A DNA stretch of 64,000 nt from Paenibacillus humicus NBRC 102415. Lineage in GTDB: Bacteria > Bacillota > Bacilli > Paenibacillales > Paenibacillaceae. Shown in pieces: positions 1-9,776 of this stretch (within the stretch, counting starts at the first letter, position 1; each line of letters opens with the position of its first letter). Under the pieces are notes generated by a model that saw only the letters and a list, made by a program, of their open reading frames with translations, was not told where the DNA came from and searched no databases. Location of the stretch: contig NZ_BIMD01000023.1 in assembly GCF_004000905.1 (NCBI RefSeq), positions 1-64,000 of the forward strand. Direction: 5' to 3'. The translations under genes and the position numbers were made by a program.

Positions 1-1866
1 GAGGCGAGGCTTGGCCGCGAAGCGGAGCGGCTTGCCTCCGAGCTGGAGCAGGAGCGCATCCAGCGCCGCGCGCAGGCCGACGTGATGAGCGCGCTGGAGC
101 TTGATGCGGAGCGTCTGCCTCAGATGCAGGAGCGGCGCGCTTTCATGCAGGAGAAATACAAGCTGCTGAAGCTGATGGCCGATACCGAGCGGCTCGCGGC
201 GGAGCTGGAACGCGAGCAGGCGGATCATGAATCAGCCGCGAAGCGGCTGCGGCTCGATGCGGAAGAGCTGGAGCTGCGCTGGATCGAAGGGCAGGCGGGC
301 AGGCTTGCGGCGCATCTGCATGACGGTCGGCCATGCCCGGTATGCGGCAGCGCGGAGCATCCCGCTCCCGCTTCCGCCGCGGACGGCGGCGTAAGCCGCG
401 AGCAGCTGCAGGAAGCCAAGGAGAGGCTGCTCCATGTCGAAAGAGAGCTCAGCGCCGCAGCCGCGCAAGCGGCTGCGGCCCGAGGCCGCGGCCAGGAAGC
501 TTGGCAACAGGCGGATGCGCTCGGAATCGGCCATGACCGGCTCGACCTGCAGCTGCAGGAGGCTTTGGCCGAGGGGCTCGGCCTCAAGGCGGAATGCGAG
601 AGGCTGGCAGCGCTGCAGACGCAGCGGCAGGAGCTCCGTGAGGCGCTCGCTGCCCGCGACCGCCGTCTGGAAGAGCTGCAGGCGTCCAAGGAGAGGCTGC
701 TGCAGAAGCTGCAGCCGCTGGCGCTGGACATAGCCGCCCGGAGCTCCCGCCTGGATGCGGAGCTCGAAGCTGTGCCGGAGCCGCTGCGCGACGCGGCGGC
801 GCTCGAGAAGATGGCGGCCGAGCTGGAGGCGCGCTGCGCCAGGATGGACAGCTTGCTGAAGGCGGCGCGGGAGCGGCTGGCTGGAGGCTCGTCCCGGCTT
901 GCCGAGGCGCGCGCCCGCCTGGATCAGCTGGCCGTGCAGGCCGAAGAAGCGGCCGCAGCCGGCAAAGACGCCGCGGAGCGTCTCCGCCTCGAGCTGGAGG
1001 CGGCGGGCTTCGCTTCCGGCGCCGAGTACCTGGAGGCAAGGCTGGACGAGGAGCTGCGCAAGCAGGGGGCGCGCGTCCTCGAAGCGTACCGGACGGAGCT
1101 TGCCGCGCAGCGGCGGCTTGTCGCCGAGCTGCGCAAGGAGCTGGAGGGATGCGTGCGCGGCGATGCGGCGGAGCTGGCCGCCGAAGCGGATCGCCTCAAG
1201 GCGGTCCGCGAGGAGGCGGACAACCGCTGGCGCCGCTGCAGGCAGCTCGCGGAGACCGCCTCCTCTCTCAAGGCGGCGGTCGGCGAGGCATCGCTCCGGT
1301 TCGAGGATTCGGAGCGGGCGCTGGAGGAAGTGGCCGATCTGCACGAGATGCTCAAGGGCGACAATGTGCTGAAGATGTCCTTCGAGCGGTATATCCTCAT
1401 CGAGTTTCTGGAGCAGATCCTGTACGCCGCCAACGAACGGCTGCGGGTGCTGTCGAGCGGACAGTTCATGCTGGAGCGCAGCGGCCGGCTCGAGGCGAGA
1501 GGGCGTCAAAGCGGCCTCGGCCTCGACGTCTACGACAGCTACACAGGCCAGAACCGGGACGTGAAATCCCTCTCGGGCGGCGAGAAGTTCAACGCCTCCC
1601 TGGCGCTCGCTCTCGGCATGACGGATGTCATCCAGGCCCATCGGGGAGGGGTCTCCATCGAGATGATGTTCATCGACGAAGGCTTCGGCTCGCTGGACGA
1701 GGAATCGCTCGGAAGGGCGATCGCAGCTCTGGCGGACCTGCAGCGGGCGGGCAGGATGATCGGCGTCATCTCCCACGTCCAGGAGCTCAAGGACGCGTTC
1801 CCGGCCGTGCTGGAAGTGAGCAAGACGAAGGAAGGGCACAGCCGGACGAGGCTGGTGCTCAAGTAG
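1..1866 (+). CDS. sbcC: Exonuclease SbcC, C-terminal part (5' end outside window)
   Basis: SMC-like ATPase subunit of the SbcCD nuclease, which opens hairpins and processes DNA ends with SbcD. The frame is open from base 1, so the N-terminal Walker A region lies upstream and about 621 codons are seen. The visible part starts in a Glu/Leu/Arg-rich coiled coil, has a zinc-hook CPVC at codons 112-115 of the visible part, a second long coiled coil, and a C-terminal ATPase lobe with the ABC signature LSGGEK (near 1570) and Walker B MFIDEGFGSLDEE (near 1670). The GTG at 82 is internal and not a real start. SbcC lies just upstream of addBA, so this is a double-strand break repair locus; in B. subtilis the same genes are neighbours in a different order. 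Confidence 0.95.
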   Translation, partial: EARLGREAERLASELEQERIQRRAQADVMSALELDAERLPQMQERRAFMQEKYKLLKLMADTERLAAELEREQADHESAAKRLRLDAEELELRWIEGQAGRLAAHLHDGRPCPVCGSAEHPAPASAADGGVSREQLQEAKERLLHVERELSAAAAQAAAARGRGQEAWQQADALGIGHDRLDLQLQEALAEGLGLKAECERLAALQTQRQELREALAARDRRLEELQASKERLLQKLQPLALDIAARSSRLDAELEAVPEPLRDAAALEKMAAELEARCARMDSLLKAARERLAGGSSRLAEARARLDQLAVQAEEAAAAGKDAAERLRLELEAAGFASGAEYLEARLDEELRKQGARVLEAYRTELAAQRRLVAELRKELEGCVRGDAAELAAEADRLKAVREEADNRWRRCRQLAETASSLKAAVGEASLRFEDSERALEEVADLHEMLKGDNVLKMSFERYILIEFLEQILYAANERLRVLSSGQFMLERSGRLEARGRQSGLGLDVYDSYTGQNRDVKSLSGGEKFNASLALALGMTDVIQAHRGGVSIEMMFIDEGFGSLDEESLGRAIAALADLQRAGRMIGVISHVQELKDAFPAVLEVSKTKEGHSRTRLVLK

Positions 1867-1924
1867 CTCGGCAGCGGCAGCTATGGCTGCTCACATATCG
1901 CTCGGCCGCGGCAGCTATGGCTGC
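1867..1924. repeat. Tandem 24-nt direct repeat with small hairpin, sbcC-addB gap
   Basis: Two 24-base copies at 1867-1890 and 1901-1924 differ at one base. Each contains the inverted repeat GCAGC-TATG-GCTGC, which could form a 5-bp stem with a 4-base loop. No T-run follows, so this does not look like an intrinsic terminator. The function is unknown; it may be an RNA processing or stability element, or a slipped duplication. Confidence 0.6.
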
Positions 1925-1959
1925 AGGCGCGAATACAGCCGTACAAGGAGGTTCGGCCC

Positions 1960-4900
1960 ATGGGGCTTCGCATCATAACAGGAAGAGCGGGTACCGGCAA
2001 GACTTCGGCCTGCCTGGACGAAATCCGGGCGCTGCTGGCCGCTGATCCCGGAGGACCGCCGCTGATCCTGCTGACTCCGGAGCAAGCGACGTTCCAGACG
2101 GAATACGCTCTGCTCGGCAGCGGCTCGATCCGCTCGAGCCTGCGCGCCCAGGTGCTCAGCTTCCGCAGGCTGGCGCTGCGCGTCATGCAGGAGACGGGCG
2201 GGGCGGCGATCATCCCGGTCGGCGAGAACGGCAAGAACATGCTTCTCCACAAAATTGTCCATCGGCTGTCCTCCGACCTGTTGCTGTTCCGGGGAGGCAC
2301 GGACCAGCAAGGCTTCATCGGCAAGCTCGGCGAGCTGCTGACGGAGTGGAAGCGGTACGGAATCCGTCCCGCCGACATCGAGGCGAGGCTGGGAGACGGG
2401 CCGAAGAGCGGCCCTGCCTCGCTGCTCTCGCGCAAGCTGCATGATTTGTCCCTGATTTACGGCGCCTTGGACGGAGAGCTTGCCGGGCTGTATATGGACG
2501 ACGAGGATCATCTGCTCCATCTCGCGGAAGGCTTCGGAGACTGCGGCTCCCTGCGCGGAGCGCGGATCTGGGTGGACGGCTTCAACGGCTTCACGCCGAA
2601 CGAGCTGTCTGCCCTCGGATCCATGCTGCGGCATGCGGAGCAGGTGACGGTAACCCTTTGCCTGGACAGGCCTTATGACGACGGCGTCCGTCCGCATGAG
2701 CTCGATCTCTTTCATCCGGCGGCGGATACGTATATCCGGCTTCGCGCTTTGAGCGAGGAGCTGTCGGTTCCGATCGATCCGTCAGCCGCATTGCCTGCCG
2801 ATGCGCCGCCGCGATATGAGCGGGCCGGCATGCTGGCCCATCTGGAGAAGAACTTCGGCTGGTGGAGCCCGATGCCGAATCTCGAATCGGCCGGGGCTGC
2901 CGATGCCGTCGTCCTGACGGCAGCCGCGAACCGCAGGGCGGAAGTCGAGGCGGCCGCGAGGCAGATGCTCCGGCTGACGCGGGAGAAGGGCGCGCGCTGG
3001 CGGGAAATGGCGGTCATCGTGCGGCAAAGCGCGGAATACAACGATGCCATCCATAACGTATTTACGGACTACGGCATTCCCTTCTTCATGGATCAGAGCA
3101 AGGACGTCCTCCATCATCCATTGTCCGAATTCATTCGCTCCGCTCTGGAGACGGTCCTGTACGGCTGGAAGCATGAAGCGGTTTTCCGCTGCGTCAAGAC
3201 GGAGATGCTGTTTCCCGAGGACGGCAGGATGGACCGCGAGCGCTACGACCGGCTGGAAAACTACGTTCTTGCCGCCGGCATCGAGGGACGGCAGTGGAAA
3301 AGCCCCAAGGGCTGGAAGCCTCTCCTGCGCGGCGGAGTGGAGGACGAGCCGGCGGAGGCTGATGCCCGCAGGCTGGCGGAATTCGAGGATCTGCTGAAGG
3401 CGCGCAAGGAGCTTGTCTCGCCTCTGGCGAGGCTCGAGCGGGCGATTGCCAAGGCGGGGACGATACGGGGCATGTGCGAGGCTCTGTTCGATTTCCTGGA
3501 CCGGTCTGGAGCCGCATCCAGGCTGGAGCGGCGCAGCGAGAGCGATCTGGCCGAAGGAAGGCCGGGCTCCGCCCGCATCCACCGGCAGCTGTGGGACGGC
3601 GTCATGAGCTTGCTGGATCAGCTGGTGGAGATGGCGGGAGAAGAGGAGGTGCCGGCGGACTTGTTCGCCGGCATGGTCGAGACGGGACTGGAGAGCCTCA
3701 AGCTGTCCGCCGTGCCGCCTTCCCTGGATCAGGTCGTCGTGGGAACGATGGATCGGACGCGGACGGGAGATGTCCGGTTCAGCTTTGTGCTCGGCGCGAG
3801 CGACGGCGTCCTGCCGATGCGCATGCAGGAAGACGGCGTGCTGACCGAGAGGGAGCGGGAATCGCTCGGCGACCTGGGGCTTGAGATGGCTCCCGGCATG
3901 AGAAGGAAGCTGCTCGATGAACGTTATTTGATCTACAGGGCGTTCCTGTCTCCTTCGGAAGGGCTCTGGGTCAGCTGGCCGCTAGCCGACGAGGAAGGCA
4001 AGGGCCTCTATCCTTCCGAATATGTCCGGCATTTGAGAAAGCTGTATCCTTGGCTGGAATCCCGTCCTGCGGCGGCCTTTCCGGAGAAGGACGAGGGAGA
4101 GCGGGAGCTGCTCGAGTACATGGAGCTGCCGCAGCGCGCGCTCTCCTACCTGATGCCGAGAATCCGTTCCTGGATGGAAGGGGGAGAGCTTTCCGGCTTG
4201 TGGCGGGATGCGTACAATTGGTTCGCTGTCCGGCCGCAGTGGCAATCCAGGCTGCAGGCGATGCTGGATTCCTTGAGCTACGCCAACCAGGAGGCGGCGC
4301 TGACCAGGCGGACTGCGGACCGGCTGTACGGAAGCCGGCTGACGGCGAGCGTCACCCGGATGGAGAGGTTCGTCTCCTGCCCGTTCCAGCATTTTGCGAT
4401 TCACGGCCTCGGGCTCAAGGAGCGCAAGCTGTACAAGCTTCAGGCGCCCGATATGGGCCAGCTGTTCCATGCGGCGCTCAGCCGAGTCGCCACGGAGCTG
4501 GGCGAAGGCTGGGGCAGGGCGGGCAGCGAGGAGATCAAGGCGATATCCGGGCGGGTCGTCGAGGAGCTGTCGCCCCGCCTGCAATCGGAAATTCTGCTCA
4601 GCAGCGGGCGCTACCGGTATATCGCCGGCAAGCTGAAGGACATCGTCAGCCGCGCCGCCGTCGTGCTGGGAGAGCATGCGCGCAGGGCGGAGTTCCAGCC
4701 GGTCGGGCTGGAAGTGGACTTCGGGCCGGACGGCACGCTGCCGCCGCTGGATATCGAGCTGCCCGACGGAGGCAGCATCCGCATCATCGGAAGGATCGAC
4801 CGCGTCGACGCGGCCAGATCGGACAAGGGCCTGCTGCTGCGGGTGCTGGACTACAAGTCCAGCGCGACCCAGCTTCGCCTCGAGGAAGTCTCGCACGGCC

Positions 4901-5637
4901 TTTCGCTGCAGATGCTCACCTACCTGGACGTCCTGCTCACGCATGCCGAGAAATGGCTGGGCTCCGCTGCGCAGCCGGCAGGCGTCCTGTATTTCCACGT
5001 TCATAATCCCGTGCTCAGCGTTCCGTCGGGGCTTGAGCCGGACGAAGCGGCGGCGATGCTGCTCAAGCGCTTCAAGATGCGCGGACTGCTGCTCGACGAC
5101 GCGGACACGGTGCGCATGATGGACGGCGCGATGGAAGGACGTTCCGACCTGCTTCCGGCGGGCTTCAAGAAAGACGGGACCTTCCTCAGCGATTCGGCTC
5201 TGGCGTCGGGAAGACAGTGGGAGCTGCTGCGCTCTTCGGTGCGGCGCACGATCGCGACGATCGGACAGTCGGTCAAGGACGGAGAGATCGCCATCCGTCC
5301 TTATCGCCTCGGTTCCAAGACGCCCTGCCAGTTCTGCTCGTACCGTCCGGTATGCCAGTTCGACCCGCTCAACGAGGCCAACGAGTACCTGAAGCTCGGG
5401 ACTCCGGGCAAGGAAGAGGTGTGGCGGTCGCTCGAGGAGCTGGCGGAAGCCCAGGCGGAGCCGGCTTGCGCCGCGGATATGAATTCCGAACCCCTGCATA
5501 TGGATCCTGCACCCGGGGATATGCAATCCGCACCCCGGGATATGGATCCCGCATCTCGGGACAGGGTATCCGGGGATATGAGCCCGTTGAAAGGAACGGC
5601 GGATCGGGATGAAAATGGAGATGGAAGGAGGAGTTGA
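1960..5637 (+). CDS. addB: ATP-dependent helicase/deoxyribonuclease subunit B (AddB)
   Basis: AddB pairs with AddA to resect double-strand ends and load RecA, the Gram-positive counterpart of RecBCD. An AAGGAGG site at 1945-1951 lies 8 bases before the ATG. The N-terminus has the Walker A-like GRAGTGKT (residues 8-15). The C-terminal nuclease domain keeps the four Fe-S cysteines C807, C1123, C1126 and C1132, spaced as in the family, and an LDYKSS nuclease motif near residue 965. At 1225 aa it is slightly longer than B. subtilis AddB. The extra length is a Met/Asp/Pro-rich tail containing 7-residue tandem repeats after about residue 1170. Its stop overlaps a possible TTG start of addA, so the pair is probably translationally coupled. 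Confidence 0.96.
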   Translation: MGLRIITGRAGTGKTSACLDEIRALLAADPGGPPLILLTPEQATFQTEYALLGSGSIRSSLRAQVLSFRRLALRVMQETGGAAIIPVGENGKNMLLHKIVHRLSSDLLLFRGGTDQQGFIGKLGELLTEWKRYGIRPADIEARLGDGPKSGPASLLSRKLHDLSLIYGALDGELAGLYMDDEDHLLHLAEGFGDCGSLRGARIWVDGFNGFTPNELSALGSMLRHAEQVTVTLCLDRPYDDGVRPHELDLFHPAADTYIRLRALSEELSVPIDPSAALPADAPPRYERAGMLAHLEKNFGWWSPMPNLESAGAADAVVLTAAANRRAEVEAAARQMLRLTREKGARWREMAVIVRQSAEYNDAIHNVFTDYGIPFFMDQSKDVLHHPLSEFIRSALETVLYGWKHEAVFRCVKTEMLFPEDGRMDRERYDRLENYVLAAGIEGRQWKSPKGWKPLLRGGVEDEPAEADARRLAEFEDLLKARKELVSPLARLERAIAKAGTIRGMCEALFDFLDRSGAASRLERRSESDLAEGRPGSARIHRQLWDGVMSLLDQLVEMAGEEEVPADLFAGMVETGLESLKLSAVPPSLDQVVVGTMDRTRTGDVRFSFVLGASDGVLPMRMQEDGVLTERERESLGDLGLEMAPGMRRKLLDERYLIYRAFLSPSEGLWVSWPLADEEGKGLYPSEYVRHLRKLYPWLESRPAAAFPEKDEGERELLEYMELPQRALSYLMPRIRSWMEGGELSGLWRDAYNWFAVRPQWQSRLQAMLDSLSYANQEAALTRRTADRLYGSRLTASVTRMERFVSCPFQHFAIHGLGLKERKLYKLQAPDMGQLFHAALSRVATELGEGWGRAGSEEIKAISGRVVEELSPRLQSEILLSSGRYRYIAGKLKDIVSRAAVVLGEHARRAEFQPVGLEVDFGPDGTLPPLDIELPDGGSIRIIGRIDRVDAARSDKGLLLRVLDYKSSATQLRLEEVSHGLSLQMLTYLDVLLTHAEKWLGSAAQPAGVLYFHVHNPVLSVPSGLEPDEAAAMLLKRFKMRGLLLDDADTVRMMDGAMEGRSDLLPAGFKKDGTFLSDSALASGRQWELLRSSVRRTIATIGQSVKDGEIAIRPYRLGSKTPCQFCSYRPVCQFDPLNEANEYLKLGTPGKEEVWRSLEELAEAQAEPACAADMNSEPLHMDPAPGDMQSAPRDMDPASRDRVSGDMSPLKGTADRDENGDGRRS
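5476..5559 (+). repeat. Four 21-nt tandem repeats in the addB 3' end
   Basis: Four imperfect 21-base units start at 5476, 5497, 5518 and 5539. They begin GATATG or CATATG and end in a C/G-rich run. They are in frame and encode 7-residue units of the type D-M-x-x-A-P-x in the extreme C-terminal tail of AddB, beyond the Fe-S nuclease domain. A fifth, degraded unit may follow. This looks like replication slippage in an unconstrained tail. Confidence 0.85.
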
Positions 5638-5639
5638 AG

Positions 5640-8600
5640 ATGGCGATGGAAGGCTGCATTCCCAAACCGGAAGGATCGACCTGGACCGACGATCAGTGGC
5701 GGGCCATTACGGCTCGCGGCGAGGATGTGCTCGTCGCGGCCGCGGCCGGCTCCGGCAAGACGGCCGTTCTCGTCGAGCGGATCATCCGCATCATATCGGA
5801 GGATACCGACGTGGACCGGCTGCTCGTCGCCACCTTCACCAAGGCGGCCGCGGCGGAGATGAAGGAGCGGATCCGTACGGCTCTGGAGGCCGCTCTGGAA
5901 CGCGATCCGTCCTCGGAGCATCTGCGGCGTCAGCTGGCGCTGCTCGGCAGGGCATCCATCACGACTCTGCATTCCTTCTGCCTGGATGTGATCCGCCGTT
6001 ACTATCCGCTGATCGGCCTTGATCCCGGATTCCGGGTCGCCAACGAGACGGAGGCCGAGCTGCTGCGGCTGGAAGTGCTGGACGAGCTGTTCGAGGAGCG
6101 TTATGCCGGAGATGCCGGCGGCGACGGGGATTTCCTCCGCCTGGCGGACCGCTACGGCGGCGAGAAGGGCGACGAGCCCTTGTACCGGCTTGTCCAGCAG
6201 CTCTACGACTTCTCGCGGTCGCAGCCTTGGCCGGATGATTGGCTCCGTGCGATGGCGGCCGCTTTTTCCGCCGGCGGACCGGAAGAGCTGCAGGGCAGCC
6301 CTTGGGTCGCGGCGCTGGAGGCGGATATCGCGCTCGCGCTGGGCGGCGCCAGGCTTGCGCTTCAGGAAGCGCTTCGGATGGCGCTCTTGCCGGAAGGGCC
6401 TTCCGTTTATGCCGACACGCTGCGGGAGGATCTGAGTCTGGTCGCCGGACTGACGGAAGCGGTCGCAACCCGTCCTTGGGACGAGTGGCGGGACGCCTGG
6501 CAGCTGGCGGGGGGCTTCGGCAGGCTCAAGTCCGTTCGAGGCGGCGACGCCGACAAAAGCCTTCAGGAGCGGGTCAAGGATCTTCGGGACGAAGCGCGCT
6601 CGCTCGTGGATGAGCTCGGCAAGGAGCTGTTCAGCCGCTCGGCCAAGCAGTATGCGGCCGAGCTGGAGCAGCTGGCGCCGCTCATGCGCGCCCTGGCGGA
6701 GCTCGTCATCGAGTTCGACGGGCGCTATCAGCTGGCCAAGCGGAAGAAGGGGCTTCTCGACTTCGGGGATCTTGAGCATTACTGCCTGCAGATTCTGCGG
6801 GCGGACGACTCCAGGCCGGGCAGCAATCTGCCTTCCGCCGCAGCGCTCGATTACCGCAAGCAATTCCGCGAGGTGCTGCTGGACGAATACCAGGATACGA
6901 ACCGGGTCCAGGAATCCATCGTCGAGCTGCTGACCGGAGTCGCCGGAGAAGGAGAAGGCGGCACCCGCTTCATGGTCGGGGACGTCAAGCAGAGCATTTA
7001 CCGGTTCCGCCTGGCCGAGCCGGATCTGTTCCTGGAGAAATACCGTCTGTTCCGGCCTGCCCGGCGAACGGAGGCACTCGGCGAGGCAGAGGCGGCAGGC
7101 ACGGATGCGGGGGCTCCCGGGCGCCGGATCGATCTGGCCCGGAATTTCCGCAGCCGGCTGCAGGTCGTGGACGGAGTGAATGCGGTTTTCAAGGCATTGA
7201 TGAGGGAATCCGTGGCGGAGATGGAATACGATGAAGCCGCCGAGCTGGTGCTGGGGGCAACGTATCCCGACCCGGATCCTCCGCGCGCCAACCGGATCGA
7301 ATTCGCGCTGATCGACCGGGAAGGCACCGGCGGGCGCAGCGTCCGCGAAGCTCCGGCCGAGCAGGCGGAAGGATCGCCGGAAGCGGAGCAGCGGGAAGAA
7401 GCGGCCGACCTGCAGACCGCCCAGCTGGAAGCCCGCTATATCGCCGGACGCATCCGGCAGCTGCGGGAAGAAGGCTTCGCCGTTCATGACCGCAAGGGCA
7501 AGCGGGGACTTGCCTGGAGGGACATCGTCATTTTGCTGAGGGCGACGAAAGCCTGGGCTCCCATCTTGATGGAGGAGCTGCAGGCTGCCGGTATTCCCGC
7601 TTACGCCGAGCTTGGCAGCGGATACTTCGACGCCGTCGAGGTGGAGGTCATGCTTTCGGCGCTGCGGGTCGTGGACAATCCTTATCAGGATATTCCGCTC
7701 GCCGGGCTTCTCCGCTCGCCGATGTTCGGGCTGAACGCCGAGGAGCTTGCCGGAATCCGGATCGGGGGAGGCAAAGGCTACTTCTACGAAGCGGTTGTCA
7801 AGGCAGCCGACGACCTGCTTACGGAAGGAGGACTGCGCCGCAAGCTGTCGCTGTTCCTTGGCAAGCTGGACGAGTGGCGGGACGCTGCCCGCCAGGGCAG
7901 CCTGGCCGACCTCATCTGGCGCATCTACGGCGAGACCGGTTATTATGATTGGGCGGGCGGTCTTGCCGGGGGCATGCAGCGTCAAGCGAATTTGAGGTCG
8001 CTGCACGACCGGGCGCGCCAGTTCGAGGCGGGCACCGCGAGGGGACTGTTCCGCTTCCTCCGCTTCATGGACCGGATGCGGGAGAACGGCGGGGATCTCG
8101 GCACGGCCGGCGCTCTCGGTGAGGGCGAGGACGTCGTGCGGATCATGTCCATCCATAAAAGCAAGGGACTGGAGTTTCCGGTCGTCTTCGTCGCTGGACT
8201 GGGCAAGAAATTCAACCAGCAGGATATGAGCGCGCCGTTCCTCATGCATAAGGAGCTCGGCTTTGGTCCGAAGTTCATCGATCCGGACCTGAGGCTCTCC
8301 TACCCGACTCTACCGTGCCTGGCGATCCGCCGCCGGATGAGAATGGAGATGCAGGCGGAGGAGCTGCGGGTCCTGTACGTGGCGCTCACCCGCCCCAAGG
8401 AGAAGATGATTCTCGTCGGCACGACGGACGATGCCGCGAAGACAACCGAACGGTGGGCATCGGCGCTGGACGAATCCGGCCGGCTGTCGGATTATCGGAT
8501 CGCCTCCGCGCGCCGTTTTCTGGACTGGCTCGGACCTCTGGCCGGAGCGGGCATGATGGATATCGCCGCCATGCCGCTTGCCGAGGCGGAGAGGACAGCG

Positions 8601-9776
8601 CCGGAGGAAACGGAGCGGGAGCTTCGAGACCGCCCGGACGGCGAATCCCCGCCAGCTTCTGAAGGAGCGGCGTGCGGATCGACCGCCCGCGAGCCGCATG
8701 CCGGCGGCTTGGAGCCGGCTGCGGAATCTGCGGCTGCAGACCAACCGGCCGCCAGCTCCGATGGAGCCGCCGAGGCCGCCGCTCCTGCCGGCAAGCCGCT
8801 TCAAGGCCGGAACGGCTTCGAGGAATGGGAAGCTGGTGTCGTGCCGTATTACACGCTAGGCTCCGAGGCGGCCGCAGCCGCCGACTCCGGCTCGGCCGGA
8901 CCGGACCCGGACGAGCTGCAGGCGGTGCTCGGCATGATTCCGATCGCGGCCGGCGGCTGGGAGGCCGAAGTGGAGCGGCGGCTTTCATGGGAATACCCGT
9001 ATGGAGAGGCATCGCGCATAGCGGCCAAAACCTCCGTGACGGAAATGAAGCGCATGAGGGGAGAAGCCTACCGGACGGAAGACTCCGCTGCTTACGAGGA
9101 AGGTCCTTTCGTCGACAAGAACGGACTTCCGGCTGTGCCGGAGGCTCTCGGCTCCCATGGCGTCAGCCGCAGCGCGCAGCCGCGGACAGAGGGCTCCTCC
9201 TTCCGACTCCGCAGGCCTCAGTTCATGGAACGCAAAAAACTGACGGCAGCCGAAAAGGGGACCGTCCTCCATACGGTCATGCAGCACTTGCCGCTGGCCG
9301 GCAGCATCAATCAAGCGGCGGTGGAGGATACCGTAGCCGAGCTTGTCCGGAAGCGGATCCTGACCGAGGAACAGGCTTCTGCCGCCGATACGGCTTCGGT
9401 CGTCGCTTTCTTCGAGGGAAGCCTCGGCCAGAGGCTGCTGCGCTCGTCCAAAGTCCGGCGCGAAGTGCCGTTCAGCAGCACGCTTCCCGCAGCGCGCGTA
9501 TATCCCGGCACGAGCGCATCGGAGGCCGGCGAGCCCGTGCTGATCCAAGGCGTCGTCGACTGTCTGTTCGAGGAAGGGGAGAGGCTCATCCTCGTCGATT
9601 ACAAAACCGACCGTCTGGTCGGCGGCGCATCGGAAGCGGCCGAGAAGCACCGTTTCCAGCTGGAGCTGTACGCCTCCGCAATCGAAGCGGCGCTCGGCAG
9701 GCCCGTCGATGAGCTTCACATCTATTTCCTGGACAGCCGCGAGGCCGTTCAGCTGACTCCTGACGAAAAGGAATGA
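5640..9776 (+). CDS. addA: ATP-dependent helicase/nuclease subunit A (AddA)
   Basis: UvrD-family 3'-5' helicase with a C-terminal PD-(D/E)xK nuclease, partner of AddB. The start is taken as ATG 5640, 8 bases after AAGGAGG at 5625-5631; a TTG at 5634 overlapping the addB stop is only 2 bases away and less likely, and ATG 5646 is a further alternative. Walker A AAGSGKT is at about residues 34-40. Helicase motifs include LLDEYQDTN, GDVKQSIYRFR and the VMSIHKSKGLEFPVV-like stretch near 8145-8185. The nuclease motif LVDYKTD is near residue 1318. At about 1378 aa it is clearly longer than the roughly 1230 aa of B. subtilis AddA, mainly because of an Ala/Glu/Pro-rich linker encoded around 8570-8880. 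Confidence 0.96.
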   Translation: MAMEGCIPKPEGSTWTDDQWRAITARGEDVLVAAAAGSGKTAVLVERIIRIISEDTDVDRLLVATFTKAAAAEMKERIRTALEAALERDPSSEHLRRQLALLGRASITTLHSFCLDVIRRYYPLIGLDPGFRVANETEAELLRLEVLDELFEERYAGDAGGDGDFLRLADRYGGEKGDEPLYRLVQQLYDFSRSQPWPDDWLRAMAAAFSAGGPEELQGSPWVAALEADIALALGGARLALQEALRMALLPEGPSVYADTLREDLSLVAGLTEAVATRPWDEWRDAWQLAGGFGRLKSVRGGDADKSLQERVKDLRDEARSLVDELGKELFSRSAKQYAAELEQLAPLMRALAELVIEFDGRYQLAKRKKGLLDFGDLEHYCLQILRADDSRPGSNLPSAAALDYRKQFREVLLDEYQDTNRVQESIVELLTGVAGEGEGGTRFMVGDVKQSIYRFRLAEPDLFLEKYRLFRPARRTEALGEAEAAGTDAGAPGRRIDLARNFRSRLQVVDGVNAVFKALMRESVAEMEYDEAAELVLGATYPDPDPPRANRIEFALIDREGTGGRSVREAPAEQAEGSPEAEQREEAADLQTAQLEARYIAGRIRQLREEGFAVHDRKGKRGLAWRDIVILLRATKAWAPILMEELQAAGIPAYAELGSGYFDAVEVEVMLSALRVVDNPYQDIPLAGLLRSPMFGLNAEELAGIRIGGGKGYFYEAVVKAADDLLTEGGLRRKLSLFLGKLDEWRDAARQGSLADLIWRIYGETGYYDWAGGLAGGMQRQANLRSLHDRARQFEAGTARGLFRFLRFMDRMRENGGDLGTAGALGEGEDVVRIMSIHKSKGLEFPVVFVAGLGKKFNQQDMSAPFLMHKELGFGPKFIDPDLRLSYPTLPCLAIRRRMRMEMQAEELRVLYVALTRPKEKMILVGTTDDAAKTTERWASALDESGRLSDYRIASARRFLDWLGPLAGAGMMDIAAMPLAEAERTAPEETERELRDRPDGESPPASEGAACGSTAREPHAGGLEPAAESAAADQPAASSDGAAEAAAPAGKPLQGRNGFEEWEAGVVPYYTLGSEAAAAADSGSAGPDPDELQAVLGMIPIAAGGWEAEVERRLSWEYPYGEASRIAAKTSVTEMKRMRGEAYRTEDSAAYEEGPFVDKNGLPAVPEALGSHGVSRSAQPRTEGSSFRLRRPQFMERKKLTAAEKGTVLHTVMQHLPLAGSINQAAVEDTVAELVRKRILTEEQASAADTASVVAFFEGSLGQRLLRSSKVRREVPFSSTLPAARVYPGTSASEAGEPVLIQGVVDCLFEEGERLILVDYKTDRLVGGASEAAEKHRFQLELYASAIEAALGRPVDELHIYFLDSREAVQLTPDEKE

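Noticed and set aside
232-1839. 535-codon open frame on the minus strand across sbcC
   Set aside because: It is antisense to a clear sbcC frame. High GC at third codon positions leaves long antisense frames open. No family match and no ribosome binding site.
5301-8249. 982-codon minus-strand open frame
   Set aside because: Entirely antisense to addB and addA, which have complete motifs; the predicted protein has His/Arg/Gln/Leu-rich shadow composition.
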